The notes below the pieces were generated by a model. The model was not told the DNA's origin and searched no databases. It worked only from the letters and a program-made list of their open reading frames with translations. A stretch of DNA of 64,000 bases from an uncultured Nitrosomonadaceae bacterium (GTDB taxonomy: Bacteria; Pseudomonadota; Gammaproteobacteria; Burkholderiales; Nitrosomonadaceae), in the NCBI GenBank assembly GCA_943787405.1, contig CALSMH010000003.1:248001-312000 (forward strand), written 5' to 3'. Each line of letters starts with the position of its first letter. The first letter of the stretch is position 1. Of this stretch, positions 36,807 through 47,243 are shown piece by piece. A program made the translations under genes and the position numbers.

Positions 36807-38003
36807 ATGCACAAACTTTGGTTAATTTTCGCACAAACAGCAACTGTATGCCTCGCTTTGTTATTTGTCATCTCTACTATGCGTCCTGAATTACTACCAC
36901 GGATTATGCATAATAATATTGTCAATGGTGGCAGTGGAAACAGTGGCGTCGTAACACTAAAACAAGTAGCCCCCAATAAAAAATCTGCTCCAAATAGCGT
37001 AAAAAACCTTAACAGCTTTAGTGGCGTTACTAAAAAAGTTATGCCATCAGTAGTTAGTGTTTTTACTAGTAAAGAAGTAAAAGTAGCTCGACACCCACTA
37101 TTTAACAATCCTAATTTTCGTGATCTTCTTGGCCTTGGTGACCAGTTCGGAGAACAAACCAAGCGTAAAACTGGACTTGGTTCCGGTGTAATTATAAGCC
37201 CGGAAGGCTATATCCTAACTAACCATCATGTAATAGCAGCAGCAGATGAAATAGAAATCGGATTAAATGATGGAAGACACGCAAAAGCAATTGTCATCGG
37301 CTCGGACCCCGAAACTGATCTTGCCGTCATAAAAATTAATATGAAAGGATTGCCTTCAATTACATTTGGACATTCAGATCAGGCTGAGGTCGGAGATATA
37401 GTGCTTGCTATTGGCAACCCCTTTGGTCTCGGACAAACAGTAACTATGGGCATTATTAGTGCACTAGGAAGGACACTAGGAATTAATACTTATGAGAATT
37501 TTATCCAAACGGATGCTGCCATCAACCCAGGAAATTCGGGTGGCGCTCTGGTAGACATTAAAGGAAATTTAATTGGAATTAATACATTGATATATTCGCG
37601 CTCTGGTGGATCACTTGGTATCGGTTTATCTATTCCAACAATCGTTGCTAAGAAAATAATGGAGCAAATAATTCAGACTGGTAAAGTAACTAGAGGCTAT
37701 ATTGGGGTAGAAGTACAGGATCTAACAAAAGAATTGGCAGAATCATTTAGACTTACCAACACCAAGGGCGCGCTAATTGCTGGTGTGTACCCATCAGGCC
37801 CTGCCGACAGAGCCGGAATAAAGCCAGGAGATATACTGATAGCAGTGGAAGGCAAGCCTGTCTCCAACTCATCAGACATGCTTAATCAAATTGCAGCGCT
37901 ATCTCCAGGACAAGCTGCTACGCTTATGGTTCTACGAAACCAGGAAGAAAAGCCTTTTGAAATCCGTGTAGACAAACGTCCAAAACAAATAAAACGTAAT
38001 TAA
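36807..38003 (+). CDS. DegS/DegQ-type trypsin-like serine protease (HtrA family)
   Basis: A 398-residue periplasmic protease with an N-terminal hydrophobic anchor or signal (about 4-24). The catalytic triad is visible as His141 (TNHHV), Asp171 (ETDLAV) and Ser244 (NPGNSGGAL). One PDZ domain follows (about 285-390, GYIGVEVQDL and SGPADRAGIKPGDIL). A single PDZ and an uncleaved-looking anchor suggest DegS rather than two-PDZ DegP/DegQ. It would act in envelope protein quality control or sigma-E signalling. It is convergent with tatC. Confidence 0.9.
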   Translation: MHKLWLIFAQTATVCLALLFVISTMRPELLPRIMHNNIVNGGSGNSGVVTLKQVAPNKKSAPNSVKNLNSFSGVTKKVMPSVVSVFTSKEVKVARHPLFNNPNFRDLLGLGDQFGEQTKRKTGLGSGVIISPEGYILTNHHVIAAADEIEIGLNDGRHAKAIVIGSDPETDLAVIKINMKGLPSITFGHSDQAEVGDIVLAIGNPFGLGQTVTMGIISALGRTLGINTYENFIQTDAAINPGNSGGALVDIKGNLIGINTLIYSRSGGSLGIGLSIPTIVAKKIMEQIIQTGKVTRGYIGVEVQDLTKELAESFRLTNTKGALIAGVYPSGPADRAGIKPGDILIAVEGKPVSNSSDMLNQIAALSPGQAATLMVLRNQEEKPFEIRVDKRPKQIKRN

Positions 38004-38120
38004 ATATTGGCGCACTCTTACAAAGAGATTTAACGATTGATTATTTCCCTCTCTCGCCTCTATTAGTATTATCAATACTGCGCCCACTATTTTCTCTTCA
38101 CTACGCCTAAGCTTTCCACT

Positions 38121-38882
38121 CTATTCCATTTTATCGTTACCTGCTGGCTGTTGATTTTCTGAGATTGGCGTAGGTTTACTTAAGAAGCGTGCTGCCAGTA
38201 TTCCAACCTCAAAGAGAAGATATAGTGGTACTGCTAGCATAAATTGTGAGACTACATCAGGTGGAGTTATTACAGCACTTATTACAAATGCCCCCACAAG
38301 AACATAACTACGCACCTCTTCTAATTTTCTAACTGAAACCACACCAATTCTTACAAGAACCACTACAAATACCGGTGCCTCAAAAGAAATTCCAAAAGCA
38401 ATAAACATAGTGAGAACAAAATCCAGATATTTACTAATATCAGTCATTACCGCAACGCCCTCTGGTGCGAATTGAGTTATGAACTCAAATACCAGCGGTA
38501 GAGCGCCGAAAAAAGAAAATGCCATTCCAAAGAAAAATAAGGCGCTACTAACAAACACCAAGGGAAATACTAAGCGCTTCTCATTTGAATACAATCCTGG
38601 AGCAATAAATGCCCATAATTGATAAAGAGTATGCGGCAAGGTAATCAGAAAAGCTGCCATCATGGCAACCTTCATTGGTATAAAGAATGGTGTAGCAACT
38701 TCCGTGGCAATCATTTGCCCACCTAGAGGAAGACTCTCTAGGAGAGGTTGTGCCAACATCGTATACAACTCCCTTGCATAGAATGCGCAAGGAATAAAAC
38801 CAAGTAACAACACACCTAAAATACGCATTAATCTGGTGCGAAGTTCAGTTAAGTGTGAAACGAATGTATTATTGATATTCAT
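38121..38882 (-). CDS. tatC: Sec-independent protein translocase TatC
   Basis: A 253-residue polytopic membrane protein with six helices, the twin-arginine signal receptor. The N-terminal HLTELRTRLMRI carries the conserved Glu-Leu-Arg, and APEGVAVMTDISKYLDFVL plus the FGISFEAPVFVV helix are typical. It is third in the tatA-tatB-tatC order (read on the minus strand), 75 bp after tatB. Tat exports folded, cofactor-loaded proteins such as the Rieske protein. Confidence 0.96.
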   Translation of the reverse strand: MNINNTFVSHLTELRTRLMRILGVLLLGFIPCAFYARELYTMLAQPLLESLPLGGQMIATEVATPFFIPMKVAMMAAFLITLPHTLYQLWAFIAPGLYSNEKRLVFPLVFVSSALFFFGMAFSFFGALPLVFEFITQFAPEGVAVMTDISKYLDFVLTMFIAFGISFEAPVFVVVLVRIGVVSVRKLEEVRSYVLVGAFVISAVITPPDVVSQFMLAVPLYLLFEVGILAARFLSKPTPISENQQPAGNDKME

Positions 38883-38957
38883 GCTCTTTTATACAACACG
38901 CATGCTCCTTTTCTATCTAAGCATTATTTCAATTTAATTTAGATCTAATTAGAACAA

Positions 38958-39335
38958 TTATTTGGTAGAGTCACTACTTGGAAGAGGTGAAATAGATTCT
39001 GCCAAAGGCGTTTCTTCTCCCGTAATTTCTGGCTGCGATACAGGTGTTATAGTAGTTGAATTATTAATATTTCCTGCCGCCTCTAGCTCACTTACTTCCT
39101 CTCGTACTGAATTTTCAATTGTATGAGCTGCCTTTTTCACCGACGTATGTAATTCATTCAGTTCTTCTGCTTCCATCTCTCTCTGAATGTCATTTTTAAC
39201 ACCACCAACATAGTGACGCACGCGTCCTACAAGATAACCAAGAGTACGCGCTAATTTCGGCAATCGCTCTGGGCCAACTACTATTAATGCCACAACTGAA
39301 ATTACCATAATCTCAGTAAAGCTGATATCAAACAT
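38958..39335 (-). CDS. tatB: Sec-independent protein translocase TatB
   Basis: A 125-residue protein beginning MFDISFTEIMVISVVALIVV, then GPERLPKLARTLGYLVG: a short transmembrane helix, the conserved Gly-Pro-Glu-Arg-Leu-Pro hinge and an amphipathic helix. The tail is acidic and Ser/Thr/Pro-rich. The N-terminal Glu near residue 8 and the length distinguish it from TatA. It lies between tatA and tatC. Confidence 0.95.
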   Translation of the reverse strand: MFDISFTEIMVISVVALIVVGPERLPKLARTLGYLVGRVRHYVGGVKNDIQREMEAEELNELHTSVKKAAHTIENSVREEVSELEAAGNINNSTTITPVSQPEITGEETPLAESISPLPSSDSTK

Positions 39336-39422
39336 AGCTCATAAAATTAATAAGAAAAAATAAAATGCCAATTCTTTTCAAAACAGCTACCTATTACGCC
39401 GGCTTCTCTCTAGGGCTGTAAA

Positions 39423-39656
39423 TCATAATTTTGTTTGTGTCTTGTCTTTGACTTCACCCTCGATAGTCTGACCACTAACTTTTTGTGATGAAGAAGATGA
39501 TGATTCCTCCTCTCCTGCACCTTTCACCCCATCCTTAAATCCTTTTACCGCTCCACCTATATCTCCACCAAGATTACGAAGCTTCTTTGTGCCAAATACA
39601 AGGACAACGATTACCAAAACAACCAACCAGTGCCAAATGCTAAATGAACCCATCAT
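39423..39656 (-). CDS. tatA: Sec-independent protein translocase TatA
   Basis: A 77-residue pore-forming Tat subunit: [20 protein letters not shown] helix, then [20 protein letters not shown], the Phe-Gly hinge and amphipathic helix. The C-terminal tail contains a run of six serines ([10 protein letters not shown]). It follows the HIT gene by 8 bp and precedes tatB, so it shares the long his-HIT-tat transcript. Confidence 0.96.
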   Translation of the reverse strand: MMGSFSIWHWLVVLVIVVLVFGTKKLRNLGGDIGGAVKGFKDGVKGAGEEESSSSSSQKVSGQTIEGEVKDKTQTKL

Positions 39657-39664
39657 TTACTCCT

Positions 39665-40021
39665 TTAACTTTGGTTTGGAATCATAACTGGCAATCTTTC
39701 AGTACCACCGCCAATAATATGTGCATGAAGATGATAAATCTCCTGCCCACCTACACGGCCAGTATTGATAATAGTTCGAAAGCCATCTGTACACCCCTGC
39801 TCCTTTGCTAACTTGGGAGCGAACAAAAAAATCTTACCAAGCAAATCGCGGTGTTTCTCTTCAACATTATCCAATGATGCAATATGTAATTTGGGTATCA
39901 ACATGAAATGTACTGGTGCTACCGGATGTAGATCATGGAACGCAAAAACGTCATCATCCTCATAGACTTTTTTACTTGGAATCTCACCTTTTATAATTTT
40001 ACAAAAAATGCAATTTTCCAT
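39665..40021 (-). CDS. hinT: HIT family nucleotide phosphoramidase (HinT type)
   Basis: A 118-residue histidine-triad protein starting MENCIFCKIIKGEIPSKKVY, with the active-site HLHAHIIGG (HxHxH) near residue 100. Such proteins hydrolyse aminoacyl-adenylates and AMP-lysine-type phosphoramidates. It lies 2 bp after hisE and 8 bp before tatA; the his-HIT-tat order is conserved in Betaproteobacteria. Confidence 0.93.
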   Translation of the reverse strand: MENCIFCKIIKGEIPSKKVYEDDDVFAFHDLHPVAPVHFMLIPKLHIASLDNVEEKHRDLLGKIFLFAPKLAKEQGCTDGFRTIINTGRVGGQEIYHLHAHIIGGGTERLPVMIPNQS

Positions 40022-40023
40022 AA

Positions 40024-40350
40024 TTACCCTGATTTTCTTGATGCCTTTTCATCTATCCCTGACACCCCCTCACGTCGCTCTAACTCTGCTAGTACATCTT
40101 CTGGTCCGATATCATGCTTAGCTAGCAATACCAAGGAATGAAACCAAAGATCCGCCACCTCATATGTAATATGAGCTTTATCACCATCCTTAGAAGCTAA
40201 CAAAACTTCAGCAGCTTCTTCTGAAACTTTCTTAAGTAGCTGGTCATGCTCTCCAGATAATAGTTTAGAAACATACGAACTGTCTGAGCCTGAACTCTTA
40301 CGAGTCTCAATGGTTTCTGCCAAACGATGAATAATAGTCAAGTCTTTCAT
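40024..40350 (-). CDS. hisE: Phosphoribosyl-ATP pyrophosphatase
   Basis: A 108-residue MazG-like all-alpha enzyme of histidine synthesis (second step). The metal-binding helix motif [17 protein letters not shown] and [14 protein letters not shown] are present. It overlaps the end of hisI by 4 bp, so the two are coupled, whereas in enterobacteria they are fused as HisIE. Start ATG 40350. Confidence 0.95.
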   Translation of the reverse strand: MKDLTIIHRLAETIETRKSSGSDSSYVSKLLSGEHDQLLKKVSEEAAEVLLASKDGDKAHITYEVADLWFHSLVLLAKHDIGPEDVLAELERREGVSGIDEKASRKSG

Positions 40351-40736
40351 TTTTTATATATTTCTTTGGGGTCTTTAATCTCAGGTGCCGCCACTACCCA
40401 CTGTTCTTTTTCGAGTTTATTAAAGAAACAACTGTGCCGGCCTGTATGACAGGCAATCCCGCCAACTTGTTCCACTGCCAATAATAGAACATCTTTGTCA
40501 CAGTCCAGATAGATTTTTTTTACTATCTGAGTATGACCAGATTCTTCACCTTTACACCAAAGCCTCTTACGTGAACGAGACCAATAAACTGCTTTGCCTT
40601 TTTCTACAGTGAGTTTTAACGCTTCACGATCCATCCAGGCAACCATCAACACAACGTTGCTAGAAACCTCCTGGGTTACGACCGGAACCAACCCATCTTC
40701 GGTCCATTTTATTTTATTCAACCAATTTTCTGGCAT
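40347..40736 (-). CDS. hisI: Phosphoribosyl-AMP cyclohydrolase
   Basis: A 129-residue enzyme for the third step of histidine synthesis. Motifs: [40 protein letters not shown], the metal-binding DCDKDVLLL and [10 protein letters not shown] with zinc-binding cysteines. It is coupled to hisE by a 4-bp overlap and follows hisF by 44 bp. Confidence 0.96.
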   Translation of the reverse strand: MPENWLNKIKWTEDGLVPVVTQEVSSNVVLMVAWMDREALKLTVEKGKAVYWSRSRKRLWCKGEESGHTQIVKKIYLDCDKDVLLLAVEQVGGIACHTGRHSCFFNKLEKEQWVVAAPEIKDPKEIYKK

Positions 40737-40780
40737 AACTTTATAGCTCAGTCTTAGTTTCTCATGATTTTATTCTACCA

Positions 40781-41557
40781 CTACAACCTAACTTCTATAC
40801 CCTGCTTCCTCATATACTCCTTAGCTTCGCACACAGTATATTCACCGTAGTGAAAAATACTTGCTGCCAATACTGCATCGGCATGCCCCTGAAGAACACC
40901 TTCAGCTAAATGGTTCAGGTTTCCTACTCCGCCACTGGCAATCACCGGTATGTCTAAAGCATCCGACACAGCGCGAGTTAATGGAAGATTAAAACCTTCC
41001 CGGGTCCCATCTCTGTCCATACTGGTAAGTAGTATTTCACCTGCGCCAAGTAACTGCATTTTTTTTGCCCATTCAATTACATCTAAACCGGTAGATTTTC
41101 GTCCGCCATGGGTAAATACTTCCCACTTCATTGGTTCTGTATTTGTGCCACCTACTTGTTTAGCATCTATAGCCACCACAATACATTGCGCCCCATATTT
41201 ATCCGCAGCATCAGCTACCAGTTGAGGGTTCATTATTGCTGAGGTATTGATACTTACCTTGTCTGCACCTGCATTTAACAATCTACGCACATCATCAACG
41301 TGACGAACACCTCCTCCAACGGTCAGCGGAATAAATACTTGAGCTGCAACTTCTTCAATTATATGCAAAATTAAATTGCGATTGTCTGAACTAGCTGTGA
41401 TATCCAGAAAAGTAAGCTCATCAGCTCCCTCCTCATTATATCGACGGGATATTTCCACCGGATCACCTGCATCCTGAAGTGCGACAAAGTTCACACCTTT
41501 GACTACTCTTCCATTAGTCACATCTAAACAGGGAATAATTCGTTTGGCGAGACCCAT
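40781..41557 (-). CDS. hisF: Imidazole glycerol phosphate synthase, cyclase subunit
   Basis: A 258-residue TIM barrel starting [20 protein letters not shown] with the catalytic Asp in CLDV and the second Asp in [13 protein letters not shown]. It uses ammonia from HisH to form imidazole glycerol phosphate and AICAR, the latter re-entering purine synthesis through PurH. It lies 119 bp after hisA, a gap that holds a hairpin. Confidence 0.97.
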   Translation of the reverse strand: MGLAKRIIPCLDVTNGRVVKGVNFVALQDAGDPVEISRRYNEEGADELTFLDITASSDNRNLILHIIEEVAAQVFIPLTVGGGVRHVDDVRRLLNAGADKVSINTSAIMNPQLVADAADKYGAQCIVVAIDAKQVGGTNTEPMKWEVFTHGGRKSTGLDVIEWAKKMQLLGAGEILLTSMDRDGTREGFNLPLTRAVSDALDIPVIASGGVGNLNHLAEGVLQGHADAVLAASIFHYGEYTVCEAKEYMRKQGIEVRL

Positions 41558-41628
41558 AGGGCTATAAACCTTTTACAGATAACAAAAATTTTAAAAAATA
41601 AAACTATTCTATGTATTTTGTAACTGAT

Positions 41629-41661
41629 TTTTCCCTAATCAGAAAATTTAATTAGGGAAAA
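41629..41661 (-). terminator. Hairpin between hisA and hisF
   Basis: TTTTCCCTAAT (41629-41639) and ATTAGGGAAAA (41651-41661) form an 11-bp perfect stem with an 11-nt loop, starting 15 bp after the hisA stop. On the minus strand the 3' arm ends GGGAAAAATC, without a U-tract, so it may be an internal processing or attenuation element rather than a full terminator. Confidence 0.5.
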
Positions 41662-41676
41662 TAATACAACTAGTCT

Positions 41677-42423
41677 TTATGCCTTAATACCAAGTTCATC
41701 AGCTAATATCTGCGCTTTTTTGAAATCTAATGTACCTTCATAAATTGCACGTCCTGTGATGACACCCATGATACCCTCAGCTTCTACTTCACATAATGTG
41801 CTGACATCTTTAAGATCAGTAACTCCTCCACTGGCAATAATTGGGATAGTAAGCTCTCTGGCAAGCTCTACTGTTGCTTCAGTATTAATGCCGTTTAACA
41901 TTCCATCTCGGCTAATATCAGTGTAGATAATAGCCTCAACACCATAGCCCTCAAATTTTTTCGCCAAATCAATCACATCGTGATCAGTTACTTTAGACCA
42001 GCCATCGACCGCAATTTTTCCGTCTTTAGCATCCAGTCCCACCATAATCCGACCGGGGAACGCATTGCAAGCCTGACGCAAAAAACCAGGTACTTTCACA
42101 GCTGCAGTTCCAATAATAATATAAGAAATTCCCTCTTCTAAATAGCGCCCTATAGTTTCAAGATCACGAATACCGCCACCTAGCTGAATCGGAATTTTTG
42201 CATCAATAGCATTAACAATGTCACGAATTGCAGGTGCATTTACTGGTTTACCTGCAAATGCACCGTTAAGATCCACTAAATGTAGACGTCGCCCCCCCTG
42301 GTCCAACCAGTATTTAGCCATGGCACCAGGATTCTGAGAAAACACTGTGGCACTTTCCATCTCGCCCCGCTGAAGCCTTACACAGTGCCCGTCTTTTAAA
42401 TCTATAGCAGGTATGATCAACAT
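41677..42423 (-). CDS. hisA: ProFAR isomerase
   Basis: A 248-residue TIM barrel, paralogue of HisF. It begins [20 protein letters not shown] with the catalytic Asp in AIDLK and the second in [10 protein letters not shown]. It isomerises ProFAR to PRFAR in histidine synthesis. It stands between hisH (66 bp before) and hisF. Confidence 0.96.
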   Translation of the reverse strand: MLIIPAIDLKDGHCVRLQRGEMESATVFSQNPGAMAKYWLDQGGRRLHLVDLNGAFAGKPVNAPAIRDIVNAIDAKIPIQLGGGIRDLETIGRYLEEGISYIIIGTAAVKVPGFLRQACNAFPGRIMVGLDAKDGKIAVDGWSKVTDHDVIDLAKKFEGYGVEAIIYTDISRDGMLNGINTEATVELARELTIPIIASGGVTDLKDVSTLCEVEAEGIMGVITGRAIYEGTLDFKKAQILADELGIKA

Positions 42424-42489
42424 TTTAAATAATAATTAATGATTTGAAATTTAAATTAGAGCCTGACCAAGAAAATCTGAATGCATTTC

Positions 42490-43140
42490 CTAGCAGTTAA
42501 AAATTGGTTCCCATTGTACAAAATTCTTTAGCAATGTCAGGCCTGCTGCATCACTTTTCTCAGGATGAAACTGAACAGCAAAAATATTATTCTTTGCCAC
42601 TGCACAAGCGAATGGAAAAGAGTAACTACTTTGTGCTGACACTGTTTTTTGATCAGAGGCATCTACAAAATAACTATGTACAAAATAAAACCGCTCGTCC
42701 TTTGCAATACCCTTCCACATCGGATGATTATTTGACTGACACACCTGATTCCATCCCATATGTGGAACTTTCAGTTTCTGCCCTTCGGCATCAATCATAG
42801 ACGCACTAGGGAATCGTCTAATTTGACCAGACAAGATTCCCAGACCTTTTACGTCACCCTCTTCGCTCTTCTCAAACAACATCTGTAAACCAATACAGAT
42901 TCCCAGAAATGGTTTATTTAAGGCCGATTCCACCACGGCATCCCGTAAACCTCGTGCATCCATCTCCTTCATACAATTTGGCATTGCACCTTGCCCAGGA
43001 AATACTACACGCGTAGCTTTTCGAACTTCATCCGGATCACTTGTAACAATTATTGAGGCACTAGGCGCCACATACTCAAAAGCCTTAGACACGGAGTGTA
43101 AGTTACCCATACCATAATCAATAATTGCAATATCAGTCAT
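42490..43140 (-). CDS. hisH: Imidazole glycerol phosphate synthase, glutaminase subunit
   Basis: A 216-residue class I glutamine amidotransferase. The nucleophile lies in PFLGICIGLQMLFE, and the His-Glu pair in AVQFHPEKSD. It supplies ammonia to HisF. The N-terminus DIAIIDYGMGNLHSV is standard. It lies between hisB (24 bp) and hisA. Confidence 0.96.
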   Translation of the reverse strand: MTDIAIIDYGMGNLHSVSKAFEYVAPSASIIVTSDPDEVRKATRVVFPGQGAMPNCMKEMDARGLRDAVVESALNKPFLGICIGLQMLFEKSEEGDVKGLGILSGQIRRFPSASMIDAEGQKLKVPHMGWNQVCQSNNHPMWKGIAKDERFYFVHSYFVDASDQKTVSAQSSYSFPFACAVAKNNIFAVQFHPEKSDAAGLTLLKNFVQWEPIFNC

Positions 43141-43164
43141 ACTAAGAGTAGTAACTTAGAAAAT

Positions 43165-43752
43165 TTACAGTGAACCTTTGGTAGATGGAATCACATTAAT
43201 TGAACGAGGATCAAGTTCTAATGCAACACGCAATGCCCGACCAAATGCTTTAAATGCGGTCTCTGCCTGATGATGAGCATTATCACCAGATAAATTATCA
43301 ATATGCAAAGTTATCAACGCATGATTAACAAAACCTTGAAAAAATTCGTTAATCAAATCTACATCAAATTCTCCTATGCGAGCACGAACAAATTTGATAT
43401 TAAATTCCATACCCGGGCGACCAGATAAGTCTATTACTACCCGTGACATAGCCTCATCTAGAGGTACATATGCGTGACCATAACGACGCAGTCCTTTCTT
43501 ATCACCTACCGCCTTAGCAAATGCCTGGCCCAAGGTAATACCTATATCCTCCACCGTATGGTGTGCGTCTATATGTAAGTCACCCTTAGCAGTAATCTTT
43601 AGATCTACCATTCCATGTCGTGCTATTTGATCTAACATATGATCTAAGAATGGTATGCCGGTATCCAACTCAGCCTTGCCTGTTCCATCAAGATTAAGTT
43701 CAACACTGATCTTAGTTTCCAACGTATTACGAGTAACTTGTGACTGGCGCAT
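43165..43752 (-). CDS. hisB: Imidazoleglycerol-phosphate dehydratase
   Basis: A 195-residue monofunctional IGPD. The duplicated metal motifs are [16 protein letters not shown] and [18 protein letters not shown], with [14 protein letters not shown] near the start. There is no fused histidinol phosphatase, as usual outside enterobacteria. It follows hisC by 31 bp. Confidence 0.96.
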   Translation of the reverse strand: MRQSQVTRNTLETKISVELNLDGTGKAELDTGIPFLDHMLDQIARHGMVDLKITAKGDLHIDAHHTVEDIGITLGQAFAKAVGDKKGLRRYGHAYVPLDEAMSRVVIDLSGRPGMEFNIKFVRARIGEFDVDLINEFFQGFVNHALITLHIDNLSGDNAHHQAETAFKAFGRALRVALELDPRSINVIPSTKGSL

Positions 43753-43783
43753 GAGATTTTTAATACCTAAAAATTGAAAAAAA

Positions 43784-44866
43784 TTAATTACCTATCTTCA
43801 TAATACATTCTTGTAACGCCTGTAAGAACTGTTTATTTTCATCAGGTGTCCCTATTGTTACGCGCAAACAGTTTTTTAGTAAAGGGTGCGCGCCATCAAG
43901 ATTCTTAATTAATATATTGCGCTGCTTCAGCGCTGAAAATATTTGGCTCGCCTCACTCACACGAAACAATATAAAATTTGCATCCGATGGAAAGGCTTCA
44001 ACTCCATCCAATACGTTTAAATACTTACTCATCACTACTCGTTCAGCCTTAATTGCATCAACCTGCTGCTGTAAAACATCAGGATACTGTAATATTTTTC
44101 GTGTTACTTCCTGAGTCAAAACGCCTACATTATACGGCAACCGAACCTTTTCCAACTGTAGTAACCATTCAGGCCTGCCTGTAAGAAAACCTAGCCTTAA
44201 CCCTGCAAGTCCGAGCTTGGAGAGTGTACGCATTAATAACAAATTAGGATGTTCTGAGAGCTTATCTATAAAACTTGAACCAGCAAAAGCATGGTAAGCC
44301 TCATCAACTACAACCACCCCTGGAGCAGATTCAATAATACGTGAAACAGCTTCTACATCAAATGAATTACCTGTCGGGTTATTAGGATAAGCAATAAAAA
44401 TTACTGCTGGCTGATGCTTAGTAATAGCATCTAGCATTAAATCTAAGTCTAATGAGAAATCAGCTTTAAGTGGAACACCTATATATTCCATATTAGTGTA
44501 GGTGGCTATCATACGAAACATTACAAATGCTGGCTCAACGCTCATTAACACTGCACCTGGTCTAGCTAAGGCTGAAGCTATAATTTGTATTATCTCATCC
44601 GAACCGTTACCCAACATAATATCCATCCCCATAGGAATTTCCATCGCTTCACGTAAAGAAAACTTTAGTGAAACAGAGTTTGAGTCAGGATAACGATTGG
44701 CTGAAATAGTTGTAATCAGTTGCGCAATTTCTTCTTGCAGAGCCTCCGGCAGAGAATAAGGATTCTCCATAGCATCTAGCTTTATCATGCCGGATGATGA
44801 TGGCACATGATAAGGAGAAAGCCTGAGTATTTCTGGACGAATTACTTGTTCTACTAAATTAGGCAT
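43784..44866 (-). CDS. hisC: Histidinol-phosphate aminotransferase
   Basis: A 360-residue class I/II PLP enzyme. Motifs: [39 protein letters not shown] and the Schiff-base Lys in [16 protein letters not shown]. It is the first gene of the hisCBHAFIE run, after ctaA. hisG and hisD, usually just upstream in Betaproteobacteria, are replaced here by ctaA and smpB. Confidence 0.94.
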   Translation of the reverse strand: MPNLVEQVIRPEILRLSPYHVPSSSGMIKLDAMENPYSLPEALQEEIAQLITTISANRYPDSNSVSLKFSLREAMEIPMGMDIMLGNGSDEIIQIIASALARPGAVLMSVEPAFVMFRMIATYTNMEYIGVPLKADFSLDLDLMLDAITKHQPAVIFIAYPNNPTGNSFDVEAVSRIIESAPGVVVVDEAYHAFAGSSFIDKLSEHPNLLLMRTLSKLGLAGLRLGFLTGRPEWLLQLEKVRLPYNVGVLTQEVTRKILQYPDVLQQQVDAIKAERVVMSKYLNVLDGVEAFPSDANFILFRVSEASQIFSALKQRNILIKNLDGAHPLLKNCLRVTIGTPDENKQFLQALQECIMKIGN

Positions 44867-44915
44867 GACTTCTATGTTATACCCACATGAATTTTATTTA
44901 TGACAGATTATGTAT

Positions 44916-45926
44916 TTAACGCAACTTGTAATTAACCCAAATAGCAGCTGTAAATAACAACATTGCCCCAGCCTGATGAGATGCGGCTAATGGTAAAGGT
45001 ACGACCATTAATAGAGTAGTTATTCCCAAGCATATCTGTGTAATCAACATTATTAAAAATAAATTACAAGCTAAACGCGCTGAGCTCGGAAGCGTAAGCT
45101 GTCTAGATTTATACCAAAATACTGGAACGAGTATCGCCAATACCCAAGCGATCATACGATGATCAAATTGCACCGTTGCCATGTTTTCAAAAAAATTAAG
45201 ATACCAGGGCTCCAGCATGAATATTTCCGGTGGTATGAAATTCCCATTCATTAAGGGGAAAGTGTTATAGGCAAGACCTGCACGGATGCCAGCAACAAAA
45301 CCTCCAGATACAACCATAAGGAAAATTATACCAATAAGAACCTGAATGAAGTGTTGCAAATTTTGAAGTCGTTTACTTCTATCTAAGCGACGATCTGGGG
45401 CAAAAAGACCCAGGGCCACATGAAGCATAGCTGCATAGATGATAAATGCCAAACTCAAATGAGCTGTCAAACGATATTGACTAACATGGGGATTATCTAC
45501 TAACCCACTTTTCACCATATACCAGCCCATGAACCCTTGTAACCCGCCCAATACAAAGATCCCTGCTAATTTTAAGCCTAGTGGCCGATTAATTCTCTTC
45601 TGCACAAGAAAAAATAGGAATGGGATAAAGAATACCAATCCAATAACCCGCCCTAATATCCGGTGAGCATATTCCCACCAAAAAATGCCTTTAAATTCAT
45701 CTGTACTCATTCCCTGGTTAATTTTTTTATACTGAGGCGTTTCATGATATTTCTTAAAAACCTCATCCCAGTCACTCTCAGTAATAGGAGGGATAGTTCC
45801 AACAATGGGCTTCCACTCAACCATAGAAAGACCGGAGTCAGTAAGCCGTGTAACGCCACCAACAACAACCATGGCGAATACGAAAGCACAGCAAATTAAT
45901 AGCCAAATAGCAACAGGTTTTTGCAT
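44916..45926 (-). CDS. ctaA: Heme A synthase (CtaA/COX15)
   Basis: A 336-residue polytopic membrane protein with eight likely helices that converts heme O to heme A for cytochrome aa3 oxidase. Signatures are the start [36 protein letters not shown] and the later [10 protein letters not shown] and [10 protein letters not shown] heme-ligand histidines. It lies 14 bp after smpB and 49 bp before hisC. No cox structural genes are nearby. Confidence 0.94.
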   Translation of the reverse strand: MQKPVAIWLLICCAFVFAMVVVGGVTRLTDSGLSMVEWKPIVGTIPPITESDWDEVFKKYHETPQYKKINQGMSTDEFKGIFWWEYAHRILGRVIGLVFFIPFLFFLVQKRINRPLGLKLAGIFVLGGLQGFMGWYMVKSGLVDNPHVSQYRLTAHLSLAFIIYAAMLHVALGLFAPDRRLDRSKRLQNLQHFIQVLIGIIFLMVVSGGFVAGIRAGLAYNTFPLMNGNFIPPEIFMLEPWYLNFFENMATVQFDHRMIAWVLAILVPVFWYKSRQLTLPSSARLACNLFLIMLITQICLGITTLLMVVPLPLAASHQAGAMLLFTAAIWVNYKLR

Positions 45927-45940
45927 TTAAATTTTAGAAG

Positions 45941-46384
45941 TTATTTCATCCGAAGCAGACGTTGCCGATCACGCACCCATTCCTTCTGCTTTTCTGATTC
46001 ACGTTTATCGTGTTGTTTCTTCCCTTTGGCCAGACCAATTTCAAGTTTGATTTTACCAGATTTATAATGCATATTTAATGGAACCAAGGTATATCCAGAT
46101 CGATCTACCTTGCCGATAAGTCGTGCAATCTCTTGAGCATGTAATAAGAGTTTGCGTGTACGTATTGGATCAGGGTTTATATGAGTAGATGCAGTCGACA
46201 GGGGGCTGATATTACAGCCTATAAGGTATAATTCACTTTTACGAACAATTACATAGGCTTCTTTTAGCTGAACTCGTCCAGCCCGAATCGATTTAACCTC
46301 CCAGCCCTCAAAGACTACGCCAGATTCATATGTTTCCTCGATAAAATAATCGTGAAAAGCTTTTTTATTCTGAACAATACTCAT
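45941..46384 (-). CDS. smpB: SsrA-binding protein SmpB
   Basis: A 147-residue trans-translation factor that brings tmRNA to stalled ribosomes. It begins [20 protein letters not shown], then [20 protein letters not shown]. The C-terminal tail [18 protein letters not shown] is the basic decoding-site helix. It is divergent from ratA, the usual arrangement. The tmRNA gene is not adjacent. A second rescue factor, ArfB, is encoded at 56342-56770. Confidence 0.97.
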   Translation of the reverse strand: MSIVQNKKAFHDYFIEETYESGVVFEGWEVKSIRAGRVQLKEAYVIVRKSELYLIGCNISPLSTASTHINPDPIRTRKLLLHAQEIARLIGKVDRSGYTLVPLNMHYKSGKIKLEIGLAKGKKQHDKRESEKQKEWVRDRQRLLRMK

Positions 46385-46474
46385 GTGAAGAACAAAACGA
46401 GTGAATTCTGCGTGGATTTAGTGTATTTTAACAGCATTTCGTTTCTATCTCTTATTAAAATAATAACTTTATCT

Positions 46475-46909
46475 ATGGCTAAAATAGAAAAATCAGTTCT
46501 AGTAAATCACTCTGCAAGCCAAATGTTTGCATTGGTAGATAGAGTTGAGGACTATCCAAAGTTTCTTCCATGGTGCGGTGGATCTTCGGCTTCCATACAA
46601 GATGATAATGTCACACATGCAACTGTTAAGATTGATTATCTTCATGTTAAACATAGCTTTACTACCAAGAATATCTGTCAAGCCCCTGAACTAATTGAAA
46701 TGACATTGCTTGATGGTCCATTTAAGACCTTAGATGGGCACTGGAGGTTCATTCCTTTGGAAGAAGACTCTTGTAAGATAGAGTTTCAATTGAATTATAT
46801 ATTCTCAAATAAACTGCTAGAGCATCTGGTCGGACCAGTTTTTTATATGATCAGTAATAACTTTGTAGAAGCATTCATTAAACGCGCAGAAGATATTTAC
46901 GGAAAGTGA
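46475..46909 (+). CDS. RatA/COQ10-like START-domain protein
   Basis: A 144-residue START/polyketide-cyclase-fold protein, beginning AKIEKSVLVNHSASQMFALV, then VEDYPKFLPWCGGS, with DGPFKTLDGHWRF. Homologues include E. coli RatA, reported to hinder 70S assembly, and COQ10, a ubiquinone-binding chaperone; the latter role is the more general one. The ATG at 46475 is chosen because an upstream extension to 46352 would overlap smpB and has no homology. Followed by rnfH with overlap. Confidence 0.9.
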   Translation: MAKIEKSVLVNHSASQMFALVDRVEDYPKFLPWCGGSSASIQDDNVTHATVKIDYLHVKHSFTTKNICQAPELIEMTLLDGPFKTLDGHWRFIPLEEDSCKIEFQLNYIFSNKLLEHLVGPVFYMISNNFVEAFIKRAEDIYGK

Positions 46910-47217
46910 GCGAGTTGATAGAAATTGAAGTGGCCTATGCTCTTCCTGATAAACAAATTTTAGAATGTTTAAAAGTGCCTAATGGAACTTCGGTTGCACA
47001 GGCTATACGGCTCTCCGGAATCTGTACTAAATTTTCAGAAATACAACCAAACGATAAAAACTTAGGGATTTTTGGTAAATTAGTTAAGTCTGAAAAAATT
47101 TTACGTAACTATGATCGTATTGAAATATACAGACCCCTCACTGTTGACCCAAAAGAAAAGCGTAGAAAACGTGTGAAAAAAGCTACCGCAAGCAACAAAA
47201 ACATTAACAAACAATAA
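46906..47217 (+). CDS. rnfH: RnfH family beta-grasp protein
   Basis: A 103-residue ubiquitin-like RnfH protein: IEIEVAYALPDKQILECLKV opening, GTSVAQAIRLSGI in the middle and RIEIYRPLTVDPKEKRRKRV near the end. Despite its name it is not an Rnf subunit and its function is unknown. The GTG at 46906 overlaps the ratA stop (GTGA), a conserved ratA-rnfH pair. Confidence 0.92.
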   Translation: MSELIEIEVAYALPDKQILECLKVPNGTSVAQAIRLSGICTKFSEIQPNDKNLGIFGKLVKSEKILRNYDRIEIYRPLTVDPKEKRRKRVKKATASNKNINKQ

Positions 47218-47243
47218 AACAGCAATTCTCACTATATTCATCA

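Noticed and set aside
36779-37162. 127-codon minus-strand frame over the start of the DegS-like gene
   Set aside because: Covers a gene with intact protease motifs; composition typical of an antisense frame.
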